Below the pieces are notes generated by a model. It did no database searches. It saw nothing but the letters and a program-made list of their open reading frames with translations, and had not been told where the DNA came from. A stretch of DNA of 64,000 nt. Origin: Paenibacillus nasutitermitis. GTDB lineage: Bacteria; Bacillota; Bacilli; Paenibacillales; Paenibacillaceae. The position numbers and the translations under genes were made by a program. Positions 1-8,618 of this stretch are shown piece after piece. Each line of letters opens with the position of its first letter. The stretch's first letter is position 1. The stretch is from positions 1 through 64,000 of the forward strand of contig NZ_BMHP01000009.1 of NCBI RefSeq assembly GCF_014641075.1. The letters are read 5' to 3'.

Positions 1-225
1 TTGTTCGAAGGCTTCCACATACCGTGATAGCAGCTCACGATCAGGTTCGACATCCATCATGCTAAACTCGTTAGAATGAAGTTTCGTTCGGTCCATTGTT
101 TCTCTGGCTCTTTGCAAGGCACTGTTAACCGCTGCCGGCGTCATTCCTAACGATTCCGCGATCTGTTTGGAGGACCATTCGAATACATCTTCCTCACGCA
201 TCTCTGAATATAACGGTAGCTTCGT
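1..225 (-). pseudogene. 5'-truncated sigma-70 (ECF) factor fragment, runs off window
   Basis: Reading leftward from about 225 there is an open frame running to base 1 that encodes the sigma region 4 helix-turn-helix of an ECF sigma factor: a stretch DVFEWSSKQIAESLG followed by TPAAVNSALQRARETM, then the start of the C-terminal extension (LLSRYVEAFE). This matches the large ECF sigma factors that carry a SnoaL-like C-terminal domain. An in-frame TAG at 226-228 cuts the frame before any region 2 or linker. The only ATG (199-201) would start inside region 4, so no complete sigma factor can be made. I read it as the 3' part of a decayed gene; the rest lies outside the window. A frameshift or local deletion is the likely cause. 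Confidence 0.6.
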
Positions 226-323
226 CTACAGAGTAGCATAATTCGGTTCCCATGAACATTTTTTAAGCGGATGTTCCATCCGCTTTGTTTGCTGTACGCT
301 TTTTCCTTGCTTGCATAAAGGGG

Positions 324-568
324 CTGGTGTTTGTCGCGCGGTTCACCGGAGATGAATTCATCGTACTGGCATGTGATCGCGCCCAGACTAGCAGCCTCAT
401 CACAATCCTTGAAGATACGCTATCCGTGATCTTGCTGCGGCTTGAAAACGGGAACGTGCTATCGATTACCGTAATATCGGAGCCAGCAATTATCCGAAAA
501 AAGCCTTTGAGCTCTATAAGAGAGCAGGTGAACGCATGTATCGGATGAATGCTATGCCGCATACGTAA
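324..568 (+). pseudogene. GGDEF (diguanylate cyclase) domain remnant, frameshifted
   Basis: The plus-strand frame from about 324 encodes LVFVARFTGDEFIVLACD, the signature loop region of a GGDEF domain (RxGGDEF altered to RFTGDEF). After about residue 50 the similarity moves to the next frame. There, NIGASNYPKKAFELYKR and AGERMYRMNAMPHT match the domain end (SIGIAxYP...LLxxADxAMYxAK), stopping at TAA 566-568. The frame switch falls near 465-475. There is no start codon with a ribosome site and no N-terminal half of the domain. It is a decayed fragment and not expected to make c-di-GMP. Confidence 0.6.
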
Positions 569-607
569 AAAAGAAGTCGACTATCTCGGTAGCCGGCTTC
601 TAATATT

Positions 608-1354
608 CTATTGGGCGGTCAGGATTTGTGGACCTTCAGCCGTGATAGCGATCGTATGCTCGTATTGGGCGGCGAGCTTGCGGTCCAGCGTCCGCGCGGT
701 CCAGCCGTCCGGATCGATTGTCATGTCGTAGGTGCCTTCGGTGATCATGGGCTCGATCGTGAACACCATGCCTTCCTTGATGCGGAGGCCTTTGCCGGGC
801 TTGCCGACATGCATATAGTTCGGATCCTCGTGCAGGTCCCGGCCAATGCCATGCGCGAGAAGGTCGCGCACGACGCCGAAGCCGTTCGATTCGGCATGCT
901 GCTGGATGGCGCTCGTCACGTCACCGAGCCGATTGCCGGGCAGCGCCCGCGAGATGCCGAGGTCAAGGCATTCCTTCGTGACGCGCATCAGCTTCTCAGC
1001 CGTCGGCGAGATCTTCCCGACTGCATAGCTCCAGGCCGAATCGCCGAGCCAGCCGTCGAGCTCCGCGACCGTGTCGATCGTCACGATATCTCCCTCCTCA
1101 AGTGGCTTATCGCCAGGGAAGCCATGAGCGATCACGTCGTTGACGGAGGCACATGTCGCATATTGATAGCCCTTGTAGCCCTTCGTGTAGGGCTTGGCGC
1201 CGTGCTTCAAGATAATGTCCTCGAAGATGCGCTCAATCTCGTTCGTCGTGATTCCCGGTTTGATGAGCGGTGCGATCGTGCGATGGCATTCGGCCACCAC
1301 TTGGCATGCCTTGCGGATAGCCTCGATTTCATGCTTGCTTTTTAAGATGACCAT
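608..1354 (-). CDS. map: Type I methionine aminopeptidase
   Basis: A 248-residue cytosolic metalloprotease that removes the initiator methionine from new proteins. The complete pita-bread fold is present. All expected ligands are visible: His77, Asp94 and Asp105, His168 (in AHGIGRDLHEDP), Glu201 (FTIEPM) and Glu232 (YEHTIAIT). The chosen ATG (1352-1354) follows AAGGAGTCC at good spacing; a longer frame upstream overlaps the TetR gene and has no such support. It starts 7 bases after the TetR stop, so the two are cotranscribed. Location away from the ribosomal-protein cluster, where the housekeeping copy normally sits, suggests an accessory paralogue, perhaps induced when the TetR repressor is released. 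Confidence 0.93.
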   Translation of the reverse strand: MVILKSKHEIEAIRKACQVVAECHRTIAPLIKPGITTNEIERIFEDIILKHGAKPYTKGYKGYQYATCASVNDVIAHGFPGDKPLEEGDIVTIDTVAELDGWLGDSAWSYAVGKISPTAEKLMRVTKECLDLGISRALPGNRLGDVTSAIQQHAESNGFGVVRDLLAHGIGRDLHEDPNYMHVGKPGKGLRIKEGMVFTIEPMITEGTYDMTIDPDGWTARTLDRKLAAQYEHTIAITAEGPQILTAQ

Positions 1355-1361
1355 GTTCGTA

Positions 1362-1946
1362 TCAGGACTCCTTCGTAATAGCTTGCATCGCGAGCTTGGC
1401 GATTCGATCGACGTCCAGTTCGGAAGTGCCCGCATAGTAGTGCAGCCCACAGCAGCCGACCAGCACAGCAAGCATATGGTCGACGCTGTCGTCTTCGCGC
1501 TGGGTGATCGATTGAAGCGGAACGTACAGCCGTTCCATGAATCGTCTCTTGGTGGGGTGCCGATCCTTCTCAGGCAAGCCCGCATAATGTTCCGCCGCCA
1601 TTTTGTAGACGAGATATGCGCGGGCGTCCGACTGCCACAGCCGGAGCAGCGACTTGCAATACGTCAACAGCTGCCTATCATCCGGGCTGCCGCCGCAGAT
1701 GTTTGCCCATTCTGTCAGGGCTTGCTCGCATCGCTCGAAGCCGCTGGCCAGCACATCCTCTATTAATAAATGCCGGTTGGGGTAATAATGGTATACCGTG
1801 CCGTAACCGAGCTCGGCCTCGCGGGCGACGTCGCGAATATCAAAGCTGCCGCCTGTGCGAAAGTAGGCACACGCAGCGGCGTCCAGGATCTGTTCTCTGC
1901 GCTGCATGCGGATGAGCTCATTTTGTTCTTTGGTACGGGGGCACAT
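1362..1946 (-). CDS. TetR/AcrR-family transcriptional regulator
   Basis: A 194-residue one-component repressor. Residues of about 15-60 form the TetR helix-turn-helix (REQILDAAACAYFRTGG, then IRDVAREAELGYGTVYHYY, where GTVYHYYPNRHLL is the recognition helix and the following turn). The rest is an all-helical ligand and dimer domain of unknown ligand. The ATG at 1944-1946 is preceded by AAGGAGG at about 9 bases. Longer in-frame starts lack a ribosome site. It lies directly upstream of map, so it probably controls its own promoter and that gene. Confidence 0.88.
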   Translation of the reverse strand: MCPRTKEQNELIRMQRREQILDAAACAYFRTGGSFDIRDVAREAELGYGTVYHYYPNRHLLIEDVLASGFERCEQALTEWANICGGSPDDRQLLTYCKSLLRLWQSDARAYLVYKMAAEHYAGLPEKDRHPTKRRFMERLYVPLQSITQREDDSVDHMLAVLVGCCGLHYYAGTSELDVDRIAKLAMQAITKES

Positions 1947-2308
1947 GTCGTGTGAACCTCCTTGTTTAGACCTGCAAATATGTCGATATAAATATAATAA
2001 TGCATGGGGCGGGGATATGCAAATTATCTGTTGGCGGCGAACTGTGGTTTGCATAGCCACGGTTCGCCTCCACCAGCCTTATCAAATACGAACATACTTA
2101 TCCGTAACGGTTTGGAATAAAAAGGAGGTTAGGGCACATTGAGAAGTCATTGCTGTTCCGACCGACTGGCTTACCAATAGCGGCAAACAAGTCGATAAAG
2201 CGCAAGGAAGTAAAAAGATCGAAATATCCGATTGAGGAACCCGGTGATATACTGGAAACGGACTGTACAAAAAATGATTTGTCTTACTGCACGATATGAA
2301 CGCATGTC
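1947..2308. other. Intergenic region with possible non-ATG small ORF
   Basis: About 360 bases between the divergent TetR and kinase genes. It holds a perfect AAGGAGGT at 2122-2129. Eight bases later is ATT (2138-2140), which opens a 53-codon frame to TGA 2297-2299; a TTG one base later opens only 13 codons. The frame has no recognised domain. In another frame, 2143-2235 reads EVIAVPTDWLTNSGKQVD and onward without a start, which could be a coding relic. No terminator is evident. Confidence 0.3.
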
Positions 2309-4105
2309 ATGCCTGGGAAGCTGCTCCGCTTTTTCGGGATTTTGTCTTGTTCTCCTTTAATTAGAGGCCGCAAAAAATTACAGGAGGGATACGCCATCAA
2401 ATTTTCCGTTTATATTAAAGTTCTCGTCGTTTTCACTGTTCTGATTATCCCCGTCTATGTCGTAAATTTTTGGATGAACGCGATGGGTATGAATTTTATT
2501 CGCCAGAAGGATGAGGAGACGAGGACCTACAATCTGCGGTTTTACGCGAGCCAGCTAAATGAACAACTTTATTTTATTCGTAATCTCCAGAGGCAGCTGC
2601 TCACCGATTCGGATCTTCAGAAGCTCGCCTTCCGGTCCGGATCACTGGATCTGTACGATGAGTTTCGTTTAGCCAGCAGTGTCAGCGAGAGATTGGCGAC
2701 GATTCGGAATTCCAATGAATATGTGATAAACGCAGGCGTCTGGGTCAAATCGTACAACAAAAGTATCTCTACGAGCCAGGGCATTTCGGCGCTTCCGAAC
2801 GAGGAGTGGTCGACCATCGAAAGCATCGTCGGCCTTACTCCCAGGCCATTGATTTATTATGGAGAAAATAGATTGTTTTTTCTCGAATATTCGAACAATG
2901 CGAGCATTGTCTCTTATCTGGAGCTGTCGATCCCGAAGCTGCAAAGCACGTTGAACCGGCTTGCACCATACCCGGGGTCGGGCGTGTTGCTGACGAACAG
3001 CCGGTTTGAAGGTTTGATCTCAGATCGCTTCGATGAGAAGATCGTGGCGGCCATTCGCGACCAAGCGAACGCTCATGACAGCAGTGGCTCCGAGACGGAT
3101 AGCTGGCTCTTGCGTGTGGATGGCGGCCAATACCGCGTAAGCCTGAATCTGGTACCGGCTATGGGGTGGACCATTTATACGTATGTTGATGAAAACGAGC
3201 TCACGGGCTTCCTCAAAAAGTACAGCATCTGGTTTATCGTACTTTCCGTCGTGTCCGGCATCGTAATTATCGCGTTTGCTTTTTCCGTCAACCGGATGAT
3301 TCACCGCCCGCTGCGCAAGCTTATCCGCGTCTTCAACAAGATGGAGCCGGATCACGTTCGCCTCCCCTCGGGAGGGAAGGAAGAAAGCGAATTCGATTAC
3401 TTGTATCGAGGCTTCGACAAGATGGTGGAGCGGCTGAATAAGTCGATTCGGGAAAATTACGAGGACAAGCTGGCGCTCCAAAATTCCGAGCTCAAACAGC
3501 TTCAGTCCCAGATCAACCCCCATTTCCTGTACAACAGCTTCTATAATATTTACCGGTTTTGCAAAATCGGAGACTACGATCATGTAGCGATTCTGACGCA
3601 GAAGCTGGCGAGCTATTACCAGGCGATTACGCGTAACGGCAAGGACGAAGTGCCCCTGGACAAAGAATACCGACATGCCATGGATTATTGCGAGATTCAG
3701 GCGATTCGATTTTCGAACCGGATACGCGTCTCGGCGCCAGAAGTACCGGAATCGTGCAAATCGCTTACAGTGCCTCGCTTGATCATCCAGCCGCTTATCG
3801 AGAACGCCTTCGAGCATGCTTTCGAGAGTGTTGCGCGGCCAGGTCATATTCGCTTGACCATGACTTACGAGGATCGCCGTTTCACGCTTTGTGTGGAAGA
3901 TGACGGAACCGGCTTGACCGTTGAGTCATTAGCCGAGCTGCAGCGCAGGCTGGGTTATCCCGTAACGGGGAAGAATACCGAAACAACCGGGCTGATCAAT
4001 GTATGCCGGCGTATCCGGCTAAAATACGGTGAGAACAGCGGCGTATTCGTGTCGAGAAGCGAGCTTGGCGGTCTGAGAACCGAGCTCGTCATCTTGTGGA
4101 GTTAA
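2309..4105 (+). CDS. YesM-type sensor histidine kinase (operon A)
   Basis: Membrane sensor kinase of the LytS/YesM class that phosphorylates the AraC-type regulator encoded next. Numbered from the ATG at 2309 it has TM1 at about 33-53, an extracellular sensor domain of about 250 residues, TM2 at about 306-326, a HAMP segment, then a His_kinase domain with His405 in QSQINPHFLYNSFYNIYRF. A GHKL ATPase follows (LIIQPLIENAFEHAF; VEDDGTGL). The ATG at 2309 has no ribosome site. A strong CAGGAGGG at 2381-2388 sits 7 bases before ATC (2396-2398), where the protein would begin IKFSVYIKVL, exactly where relatives begin MKFS. True translation may therefore start at ATC. The coordinates given are the conservative outer bound. 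The gene is 16 bases upstream of its regulator. Confidence 0.9.
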   Translation: MPGKLLRFFGILSCSPLIRGRKKLQEGYAIKFSVYIKVLVVFTVLIIPVYVVNFWMNAMGMNFIRQKDEETRTYNLRFYASQLNEQLYFIRNLQRQLLTDSDLQKLAFRSGSLDLYDEFRLASSVSERLATIRNSNEYVINAGVWVKSYNKSISTSQGISALPNEEWSTIESIVGLTPRPLIYYGENRLFFLEYSNNASIVSYLELSIPKLQSTLNRLAPYPGSGVLLTNSRFEGLISDRFDEKIVAAIRDQANAHDSSGSETDSWLLRVDGGQYRVSLNLVPAMGWTIYTYVDENELTGFLKKYSIWFIVLSVVSGIVIIAFAFSVNRMIHRPLRKLIRVFNKMEPDHVRLPSGGKEESEFDYLYRGFDKMVERLNKSIRENYEDKLALQNSELKQLQSQINPHFLYNSFYNIYRFCKIGDYDHVAILTQKLASYYQAITRNGKDEVPLDKEYRHAMDYCEIQAIRFSNRIRVSAPEVPESCKSLTVPRLIIQPLIENAFEHAFESVARPGHIRLTMTYEDRRFTLCVEDDGTGLTVESLAELQRRLGYPVTGKNTETTGLINVCRRIRLKYGENSGVFVSRSELGGLRTELVILWS

Positions 4106-4121
4106 AAGGAGGTCAAACAAG

Positions 4122-5807
4122 ATGTACCGATTACTGATTGTAGATGACGAGCCGATTGTCGTAGACGGGCTCGGACAGTTGTTCCGGGAGCAAGAGCCAG
4201 GTCTGGACGTGTGTCAGGCTTATTCGGCCGTTGAGGCGCTGTATTGGATCAAACGGGCGAAGGTGGATATCGTCATCAGCGATATTCGTATGCCGGAGAA
4301 AAACGGACTCCAACTGATCGATGAACTGATGCATTATTGGCCTTCCTGCAAAGTTGTTTTCCTGACGGGGTACAACGAATTTGATTATGTCTACTCGGCG
4401 ATTCGCAAAAACGCGGCGTTCTATATTTTGAAATCCGAGGATGATGCCGTGCTGCTGGATGCCGTTAATCAGTGTGTACGACAGTTGGATGAGGAGGCAA
4501 AACAGGTCAACATGATCGAAGCGGCTCGCAGCCAGATGATCCTGATGGGGCCTCTGTTCCGAAAGCAGCTGCTGGAAGCGGCGCTCTACGGTGAGAATGT
4601 GAAGGAGCTTGTCGCGGAGATGGACAATCGTGCATGGGATGATGCCGATGGCCAGGGGTTCGCGATGGAAATGAACATGAACATGCCGGTGCTGCTGCTC
4701 GCTTGCCGTGTGGACCGCTGGCGGAAACAATCCACGTACAACCATAAGCTGCAAGCGTATTTTTCCATCCAGCATGTCGTCGAAGAACGTCTGGCCAAGT
4801 CTATTGTCCGTGAATCACTGGTGTTCGAGCATGAGCTGATTGTATGGTTCCTTCAACCTGATCCCACCACAAGCAAGTTCTGCGGGGACGGCGGAACGGT
4901 GGATTGGCGCGGGTTGAGCACTTATCTTACTGGCGTATTAGAGTCCGTGCAGCAAGATTACGGGGATGGGGCGGGTGAGAATCTGATCTTCATCATGGCC
5001 AAACAGGCCGCGGCGTGGGAGGACGTTCAACGGGAGTTCGACGTGCTTCGGTTATTTCTGAAACATCGGTTATTGCCGAACCGGGAATCGGCGGTCATCG
5101 ACTTGGGCGTGCAAGGCGGTATTGGAACGAGGAGCGCCGAGACGCCTCTGACCCCTATGCTCGAATTCAAACGCAAGCTGCATGAGCTGGAACGAAGCCT
5201 GGAGGGAGAAGAAGATGCGCATGCTGAACGGATCTGCCGGGAATTGCTGGCAGACATTCGCCTACAGGTCGAGACTTACTATTTGACGGGCACAGAGAAG
5301 TATTACGCGTTCTTGCTCGTCTTTCTAAGCGCCATGGATGTGCTCGAAGTCGATCAGGTCACGATAACCAATATTCCGACGGATTGGGACGCCGCCGCTG
5401 AACATTTTGTTGGACTGGGACGGCGAATCTGCGCAGACAAACGTCAGCGGCGGCACCGGGAGGGGGATGACCTCATTCGGCGGCTGCAAAACTATATTCA
5501 GGAAAATTTGCATGACGATCTTTCCCTTGTCCGCATGGCGGAAGTGACGTTTTTTAATCCGAGCTACTTGTCCCGTTTGTATAAGCAGCATACGGGAACG
5601 AACTTGTCGGACTATATTCAATCCGAGCGATTGGAGGCAGCCAAACGTCTGCTTGCAGAGTCAGGGATGAAGGCGAATGATATCGCGGTCAAGCTCGGTT
5701 TCAGTTCTCCGTCGTATTTCTCTACCTTCTTTCGGAAGATGATGGGTCGTACGCCGCAGGAATATCGGGAAGACTTAAGCAGCTCCGAAAGAAAGTCATC
5801 AAAGTAA
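4122..5807 (+). CDS. YesN-type response regulator with AraC DNA-binding domain
   Basis: A 561-residue partner of the preceding kinase. Residues 1-120 are a receiver domain with acidic residues Asp9/Asp10, phosphoacceptor Asp54 (VISDIRMPEK), Thr82 and Lys104. The usual Lys-Pro after the fifth strand is Lys-Ser here. A long middle region of about 300 residues is typical of this class. Residues of about 455-555 carry two AraC helix-turn-helix motifs, ending LGFSSPSYFSTFFRKMMG and TPQEYR. The ribosome site AAAGGAGG precedes ATG at good spacing. By family precedent it should activate the downstream transport and glycosidase genes when the extracellular sugar is sensed. Confidence 0.93.
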   Translation: MYRLLIVDDEPIVVDGLGQLFREQEPGLDVCQAYSAVEALYWIKRAKVDIVISDIRMPEKNGLQLIDELMHYWPSCKVVFLTGYNEFDYVYSAIRKNAAFYILKSEDDAVLLDAVNQCVRQLDEEAKQVNMIEAARSQMILMGPLFRKQLLEAALYGENVKELVAEMDNRAWDDADGQGFAMEMNMNMPVLLLACRVDRWRKQSTYNHKLQAYFSIQHVVEERLAKSIVRESLVFEHELIVWFLQPDPTTSKFCGDGGTVDWRGLSTYLTGVLESVQQDYGDGAGENLIFIMAKQAAAWEDVQREFDVLRLFLKHRLLPNRESAVIDLGVQGGIGTRSAETPLTPMLEFKRKLHELERSLEGEEDAHAERICRELLADIRLQVETYYLTGTEKYYAFLLVFLSAMDVLEVDQVTITNIPTDWDAAAEHFVGLGRRICADKRQRRHREGDDLIRRLQNYIQENLHDDLSLVRMAEVTFFNPSYLSRLYKQHTGTNLSDYIQSERLEAAKRLLAESGMKANDIAVKLGFSSPSYFSTFFRKMMGRTPQEYREDLSSSERKSSK

Positions 5808-5828
5808 AACGATGTAAAAGAATCGAAA

Positions 5829-5857
5829 TTGTAATCGCTTACGGGGGTACCTATAAT
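5829..5857 (+). promoter_or_regulatory. Promoter of operon A transport genes with overlapping cre-like site
   Basis: TTGTAA (5829-5834), 17 bases, then TATAAT (5852-5857) form a good sigma-A promoter 57 bases before the binding-protein gene. The -35 box lies inside TTGTAATCGCTTACG (5829-5843), which fits the CcpA site consensus WTGNAANCGNWNNCW at all fixed positions except the last. CcpA binding there would block RNA polymerase, so catabolite repression is expected. This is inferred from the pattern only. Confidence 0.65.
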
Positions 5858-5913
5858 TAGGCTCAGAAAGGTCGACCTTTCCATAATCATGACTGTTAAT
5901 TGGGGGAGAACGC

Positions 5914-7626
5914 ATGCCAGGTAAATGGATAAGCGGAATAATGGCTGTAATGTTGTGTTCGACAATTCTGCTTGCGGCCTGCAGCTCGCAGGATAACGAA
6001 GAGCAAGCACCTCAGACGCCTGCGGCGAATTCGGACAGCAGCGGAAGTCCATCCGAGAGCGGCAACGCACCTGACGAACCGGCCGCGGATCCGCTGGGCA
6101 AATACGAAGAGCCGATCACGGTGACTCAAGTGCTGGGATTCGCCCCGCCTCAGGATTCCAAGACGCCGAAGGGTCTTACGCCTGAGAAGAACGGCTACGT
6201 TCTGAAATTGAAAGAGATGCTCAATATCGACCTGAAATACTTGTGGACTGTGCCTACGGAGCAGGCCGAACAGAAGTTTGCGTTGACTGTATCGTCAGGT
6301 GAGCTGCCTGACGTGCTATCGCTGAGTCTGCTCGATTTCGAGAGCTTCAGGCAGCAGGGACAACTGGCTGACCTGACCGAAGCTTATCAGAAATATGCTT
6401 CTCCGACGTTGAAGAAGTACCTGGAATCGGATGGCGGCCGAACATTGGATATGTTCACGTACGAAGGCAAGCTGCTCGGGCTGCCGTCTTATGAGGATCC
6501 GTTCATGTCCAGCCAGATGCTTTGGATTCGGGCGGATTGGCTGGACAAATTGAAGCTTCAGCCGCCAACGACGCTGGATGAATTGGAGAAGGTCGCGGAG
6601 GCATTCGTGAATAACGATCCCGACGGCAATAACAAGAACGACACGTACGGCATCGCAATGAACAAGGAACTCATTTCATGGGGATTCGATGCCAGGGGAT
6701 TATTTTATTCGATGGGTGCCTATCCGAAGGCGTGGACCAAGGGCAGCGACGGCAAACTCATCCCGGGTGAAATTCAGCCGGAAACAAAAGCCTCGCTGGA
6801 GAAGCTGAACGATTGGTACATGAAGGGCATTCTGGACAAAGAATTCGCCTTCAAAGATATTGATAAAGCCGTTGAAGACGTCGTAGCGGGTAAAGTGGGC
6901 ATCACGTTCGGCGAGTGGTGGGATCCCGAATGGCCTCTGAACCTTGTCAAGGAGAAAAATCCAAAAGCGGAATGGATGGCGCTGCCACTCCCTTCTTATA
7001 ATGGAAAGCCGGGCATGACGCTCGTTCCGGGACTGCGGCTCAATTGGGTCGTGTCCGCAAACAAAGAAATGGAACATCCGGAAGCGCTCGTCAAGATGGC
7101 GAATTTCTACCACGAGTTAGGGCTGCCGAAATATAAGGACGAGAACAAACCGGAGAATGGCTTCGTGTACAACTGGTATAATCCGAGGATTTACAATCCG
7201 CTCAATATCGACGATTTGTACACGCGGGTGAACGCCGCCCTCAAAGCGAATCAGGACACGATAGATTCGGAAAACCCTGAGGCTCCGAAGCTGTTTGAGC
7301 AAGCCAAAAAGTTTCTGGCCGGAGATACGGACCCGACCGCCTGGGGCTTCTATAATAGCAGGGTAAATGAAAACGGGGGCTGGGGTCTGACCCGCAAAAT
7401 CAAGGAAGAGAAGAAATTCGTATACAATGAATTTTACGGTACACCGACAGCAACTCAAGTGGAACGCGGCAGTTCGCTCGGCAAGCTGACGGATGAGACC
7501 TATCTGAAAATCATCATGGGCTCAGGCAAAACGGACGAATTCGAAAAGTATGTCGATAGCTGGAAGAAGCTCGGCGGGGATGAGATTACCGAAGAAGTGA
7601 ACGCGTGGTACACAGAGCGTCAATAA
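5914..7626 (+). CDS. Sugar ABC transporter substrate-binding lipoprotein (LipO/YtcQ type)
   Basis: A 570-residue extracellular binding protein of the family-1 solute-binding type. Residues 1-23 are a lipoprotein signal ending LLAAC, so Cys23 is lipidated and anchors it outside the membrane. A Ser/Pro/Glu-rich linker to about residue 60 follows. The large size (over 500 residues) is typical of the LplA/LipO/YtcQ group that captures plant-derived oligosaccharides or uronides. GGGGGAG precedes the ATG at 5 bases. It is the first gene after the cre-bearing promoter. A stem-loop follows it, then two permeases. No ATPase gene is present, so a shared MsmX-type ATPase encoded elsewhere must energise uptake. 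Confidence 0.92.
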   Translation: MPGKWISGIMAVMLCSTILLAACSSQDNEEQAPQTPAANSDSSGSPSESGNAPDEPAADPLGKYEEPITVTQVLGFAPPQDSKTPKGLTPEKNGYVLKLKEMLNIDLKYLWTVPTEQAEQKFALTVSSGELPDVLSLSLLDFESFRQQGQLADLTEAYQKYASPTLKKYLESDGGRTLDMFTYEGKLLGLPSYEDPFMSSQMLWIRADWLDKLKLQPPTTLDELEKVAEAFVNNDPDGNNKNDTYGIAMNKELISWGFDARGLFYSMGAYPKAWTKGSDGKLIPGEIQPETKASLEKLNDWYMKGILDKEFAFKDIDKAVEDVVAGKVGITFGEWWDPEWPLNLVKEKNPKAEWMALPLPSYNGKPGMTLVPGLRLNWVVSANKEMEHPEALVKMANFYHELGLPKYKDENKPENGFVYNWYNPRIYNPLNIDDLYTRVNAALKANQDTIDSENPEAPKLFEQAKKFLAGDTDPTAWGFYNSRVNENGGWGLTRKIKEEKKFVYNEFYGTPTATQVERGSSLGKLTDETYLKIIMGSGKTDEFEKYVDSWKKLGGDEITEEVNAWYTERQ

Positions 7627-7640
7627 ATGAAATGCAATCG

Positions 7641-7673
7641 AAAGGGGAGAACTGCACCTGGGCTCTCCCCTTT
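7641..7673 (+). promoter_or_regulatory. Stem-loop between binding-protein and permease genes
   Basis: AAAGGGGAGA (7641-7650) and TCTCCCCTTT (7664-7673) are perfectly complementary around a 13-base loop. No T-run follows, so it is not a full terminator. Such hairpins after binding-protein genes protect the upstream mRNA from 3' decay and raise the binding protein above the permeases. Confidence 0.7.
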
Positions 7674-7699
7674 GCGGTTCATGTAGGAGGTTGTGACCG

Positions 7700-8599
7700 A
7701 TGGGAATCAGAAGCCGTTTGAAGGTGGAATGGCCGCTGCACTTTCTTCTCTTGCCAGGCGTATTGGTAACGCTGGTTTACCATTACGGTCCCATGCTGGG
7801 GATCGTCATGGCTTTCCAGAAATTCCAGCCCATTCTCGGCTTCTTCAAATCGGAATGGGTCGGGATGCGAAACTTCGAGTATGTATTCCACCTTCCTGGA
7901 TTTGAGCAAATTTTGTGGAATACGCTCATCATCTCGTTTTTCAAGATCTTTTTCGGCCTCGTGGTGCCGCTCACGCTTGCGCTGCTGCTCAACGAGGTAC
8001 GCAAAGCGTGGTTTCAGCGCATCATTCAAACGAGCATCTTTATGCCGTTCTTTCTGTCTTGGACAGTGCTTGGGGGCGTAATCTTCGAATTATTCACCCT
8101 TCAGGGTCCCGTCAACGGGATGCTGTCGGCGATCGGAGTTGAGCCGATCATGTTTATGGGGAGCAACGGATGGTTTCGGGGCATTCTGATTGGGTCCGAT
8201 GTCTGGAAAGGCATGGGCTACAACATGATTATTTTTCTGGCGGCCATCGTGGGCATTAACCCGAATTTGTACGAAGCGGCGGAAGTGGATGGGGCAGGCA
8301 GATGGAAGCAAATGCTGCATATTACGCTGCCCGGCATGATGCCGATTATCATATTAATGTCCACTTTGAGCATCGGCAACATTTTGAATGCAGGATTCGA
8401 TCAAATTCTACTGCTGTATAATCCGATCGTCTACAAAGGCTCCGACGTAATCGATACGTTCGTGTATAGGCTTGGATTGTTCGACCGTCAGTATGGTCCC
8501 GCGGCAGCGGTCGGACTGTTCAAGTCGGGGATTTCGCTGTTGCTCGTCTCCATTTCCTATTTCATGGCATATCGGTTCAGCAGGTACAGAATTTTTTAA
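7700..8599 (+). CDS. Sugar ABC transporter permease (LplB-like)
   Basis: A 299-residue membrane permease of the CUT1 class with six predicted membrane segments. The cytoplasmic coupling motif is visible as EAAEVDGAGRWKQMLHITLP at about 192-211. It pairs with the next gene product to form the channel, fed by the upstream lipoprotein. AGGAGG stands 11 bases before the ATG. The start MGIRSRLKVEWPLHFLLLPG is typical of the LplB/YteP group. Confidence 0.93.
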   Translation: MGIRSRLKVEWPLHFLLLPGVLVTLVYHYGPMLGIVMAFQKFQPILGFFKSEWVGMRNFEYVFHLPGFEQILWNTLIISFFKIFFGLVVPLTLALLLNEVRKAWFQRIIQTSIFMPFFLSWTVLGGVIFELFTLQGPVNGMLSAIGVEPIMFMGSNGWFRGILIGSDVWKGMGYNMIIFLAAIVGINPNLYEAAEVDGAGRWKQMLHITLPGMMPIIILMSTLSIGNILNAGFDQILLLYNPIVYKGSDVIDTFVYRLGLFDRQYGPAAAVGLFKSGISLLLVSISYFMAYRFSRYRIF

Positions 8600-8618
8600 C
8601 ATAAAGGAGGTCGGACCT

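Noticed and set aside
7117..7458. Minus-strand 113-codon frame in the binding-protein gene
   Set aside because: Antisense shadow of a well-supported lipoprotein gene.
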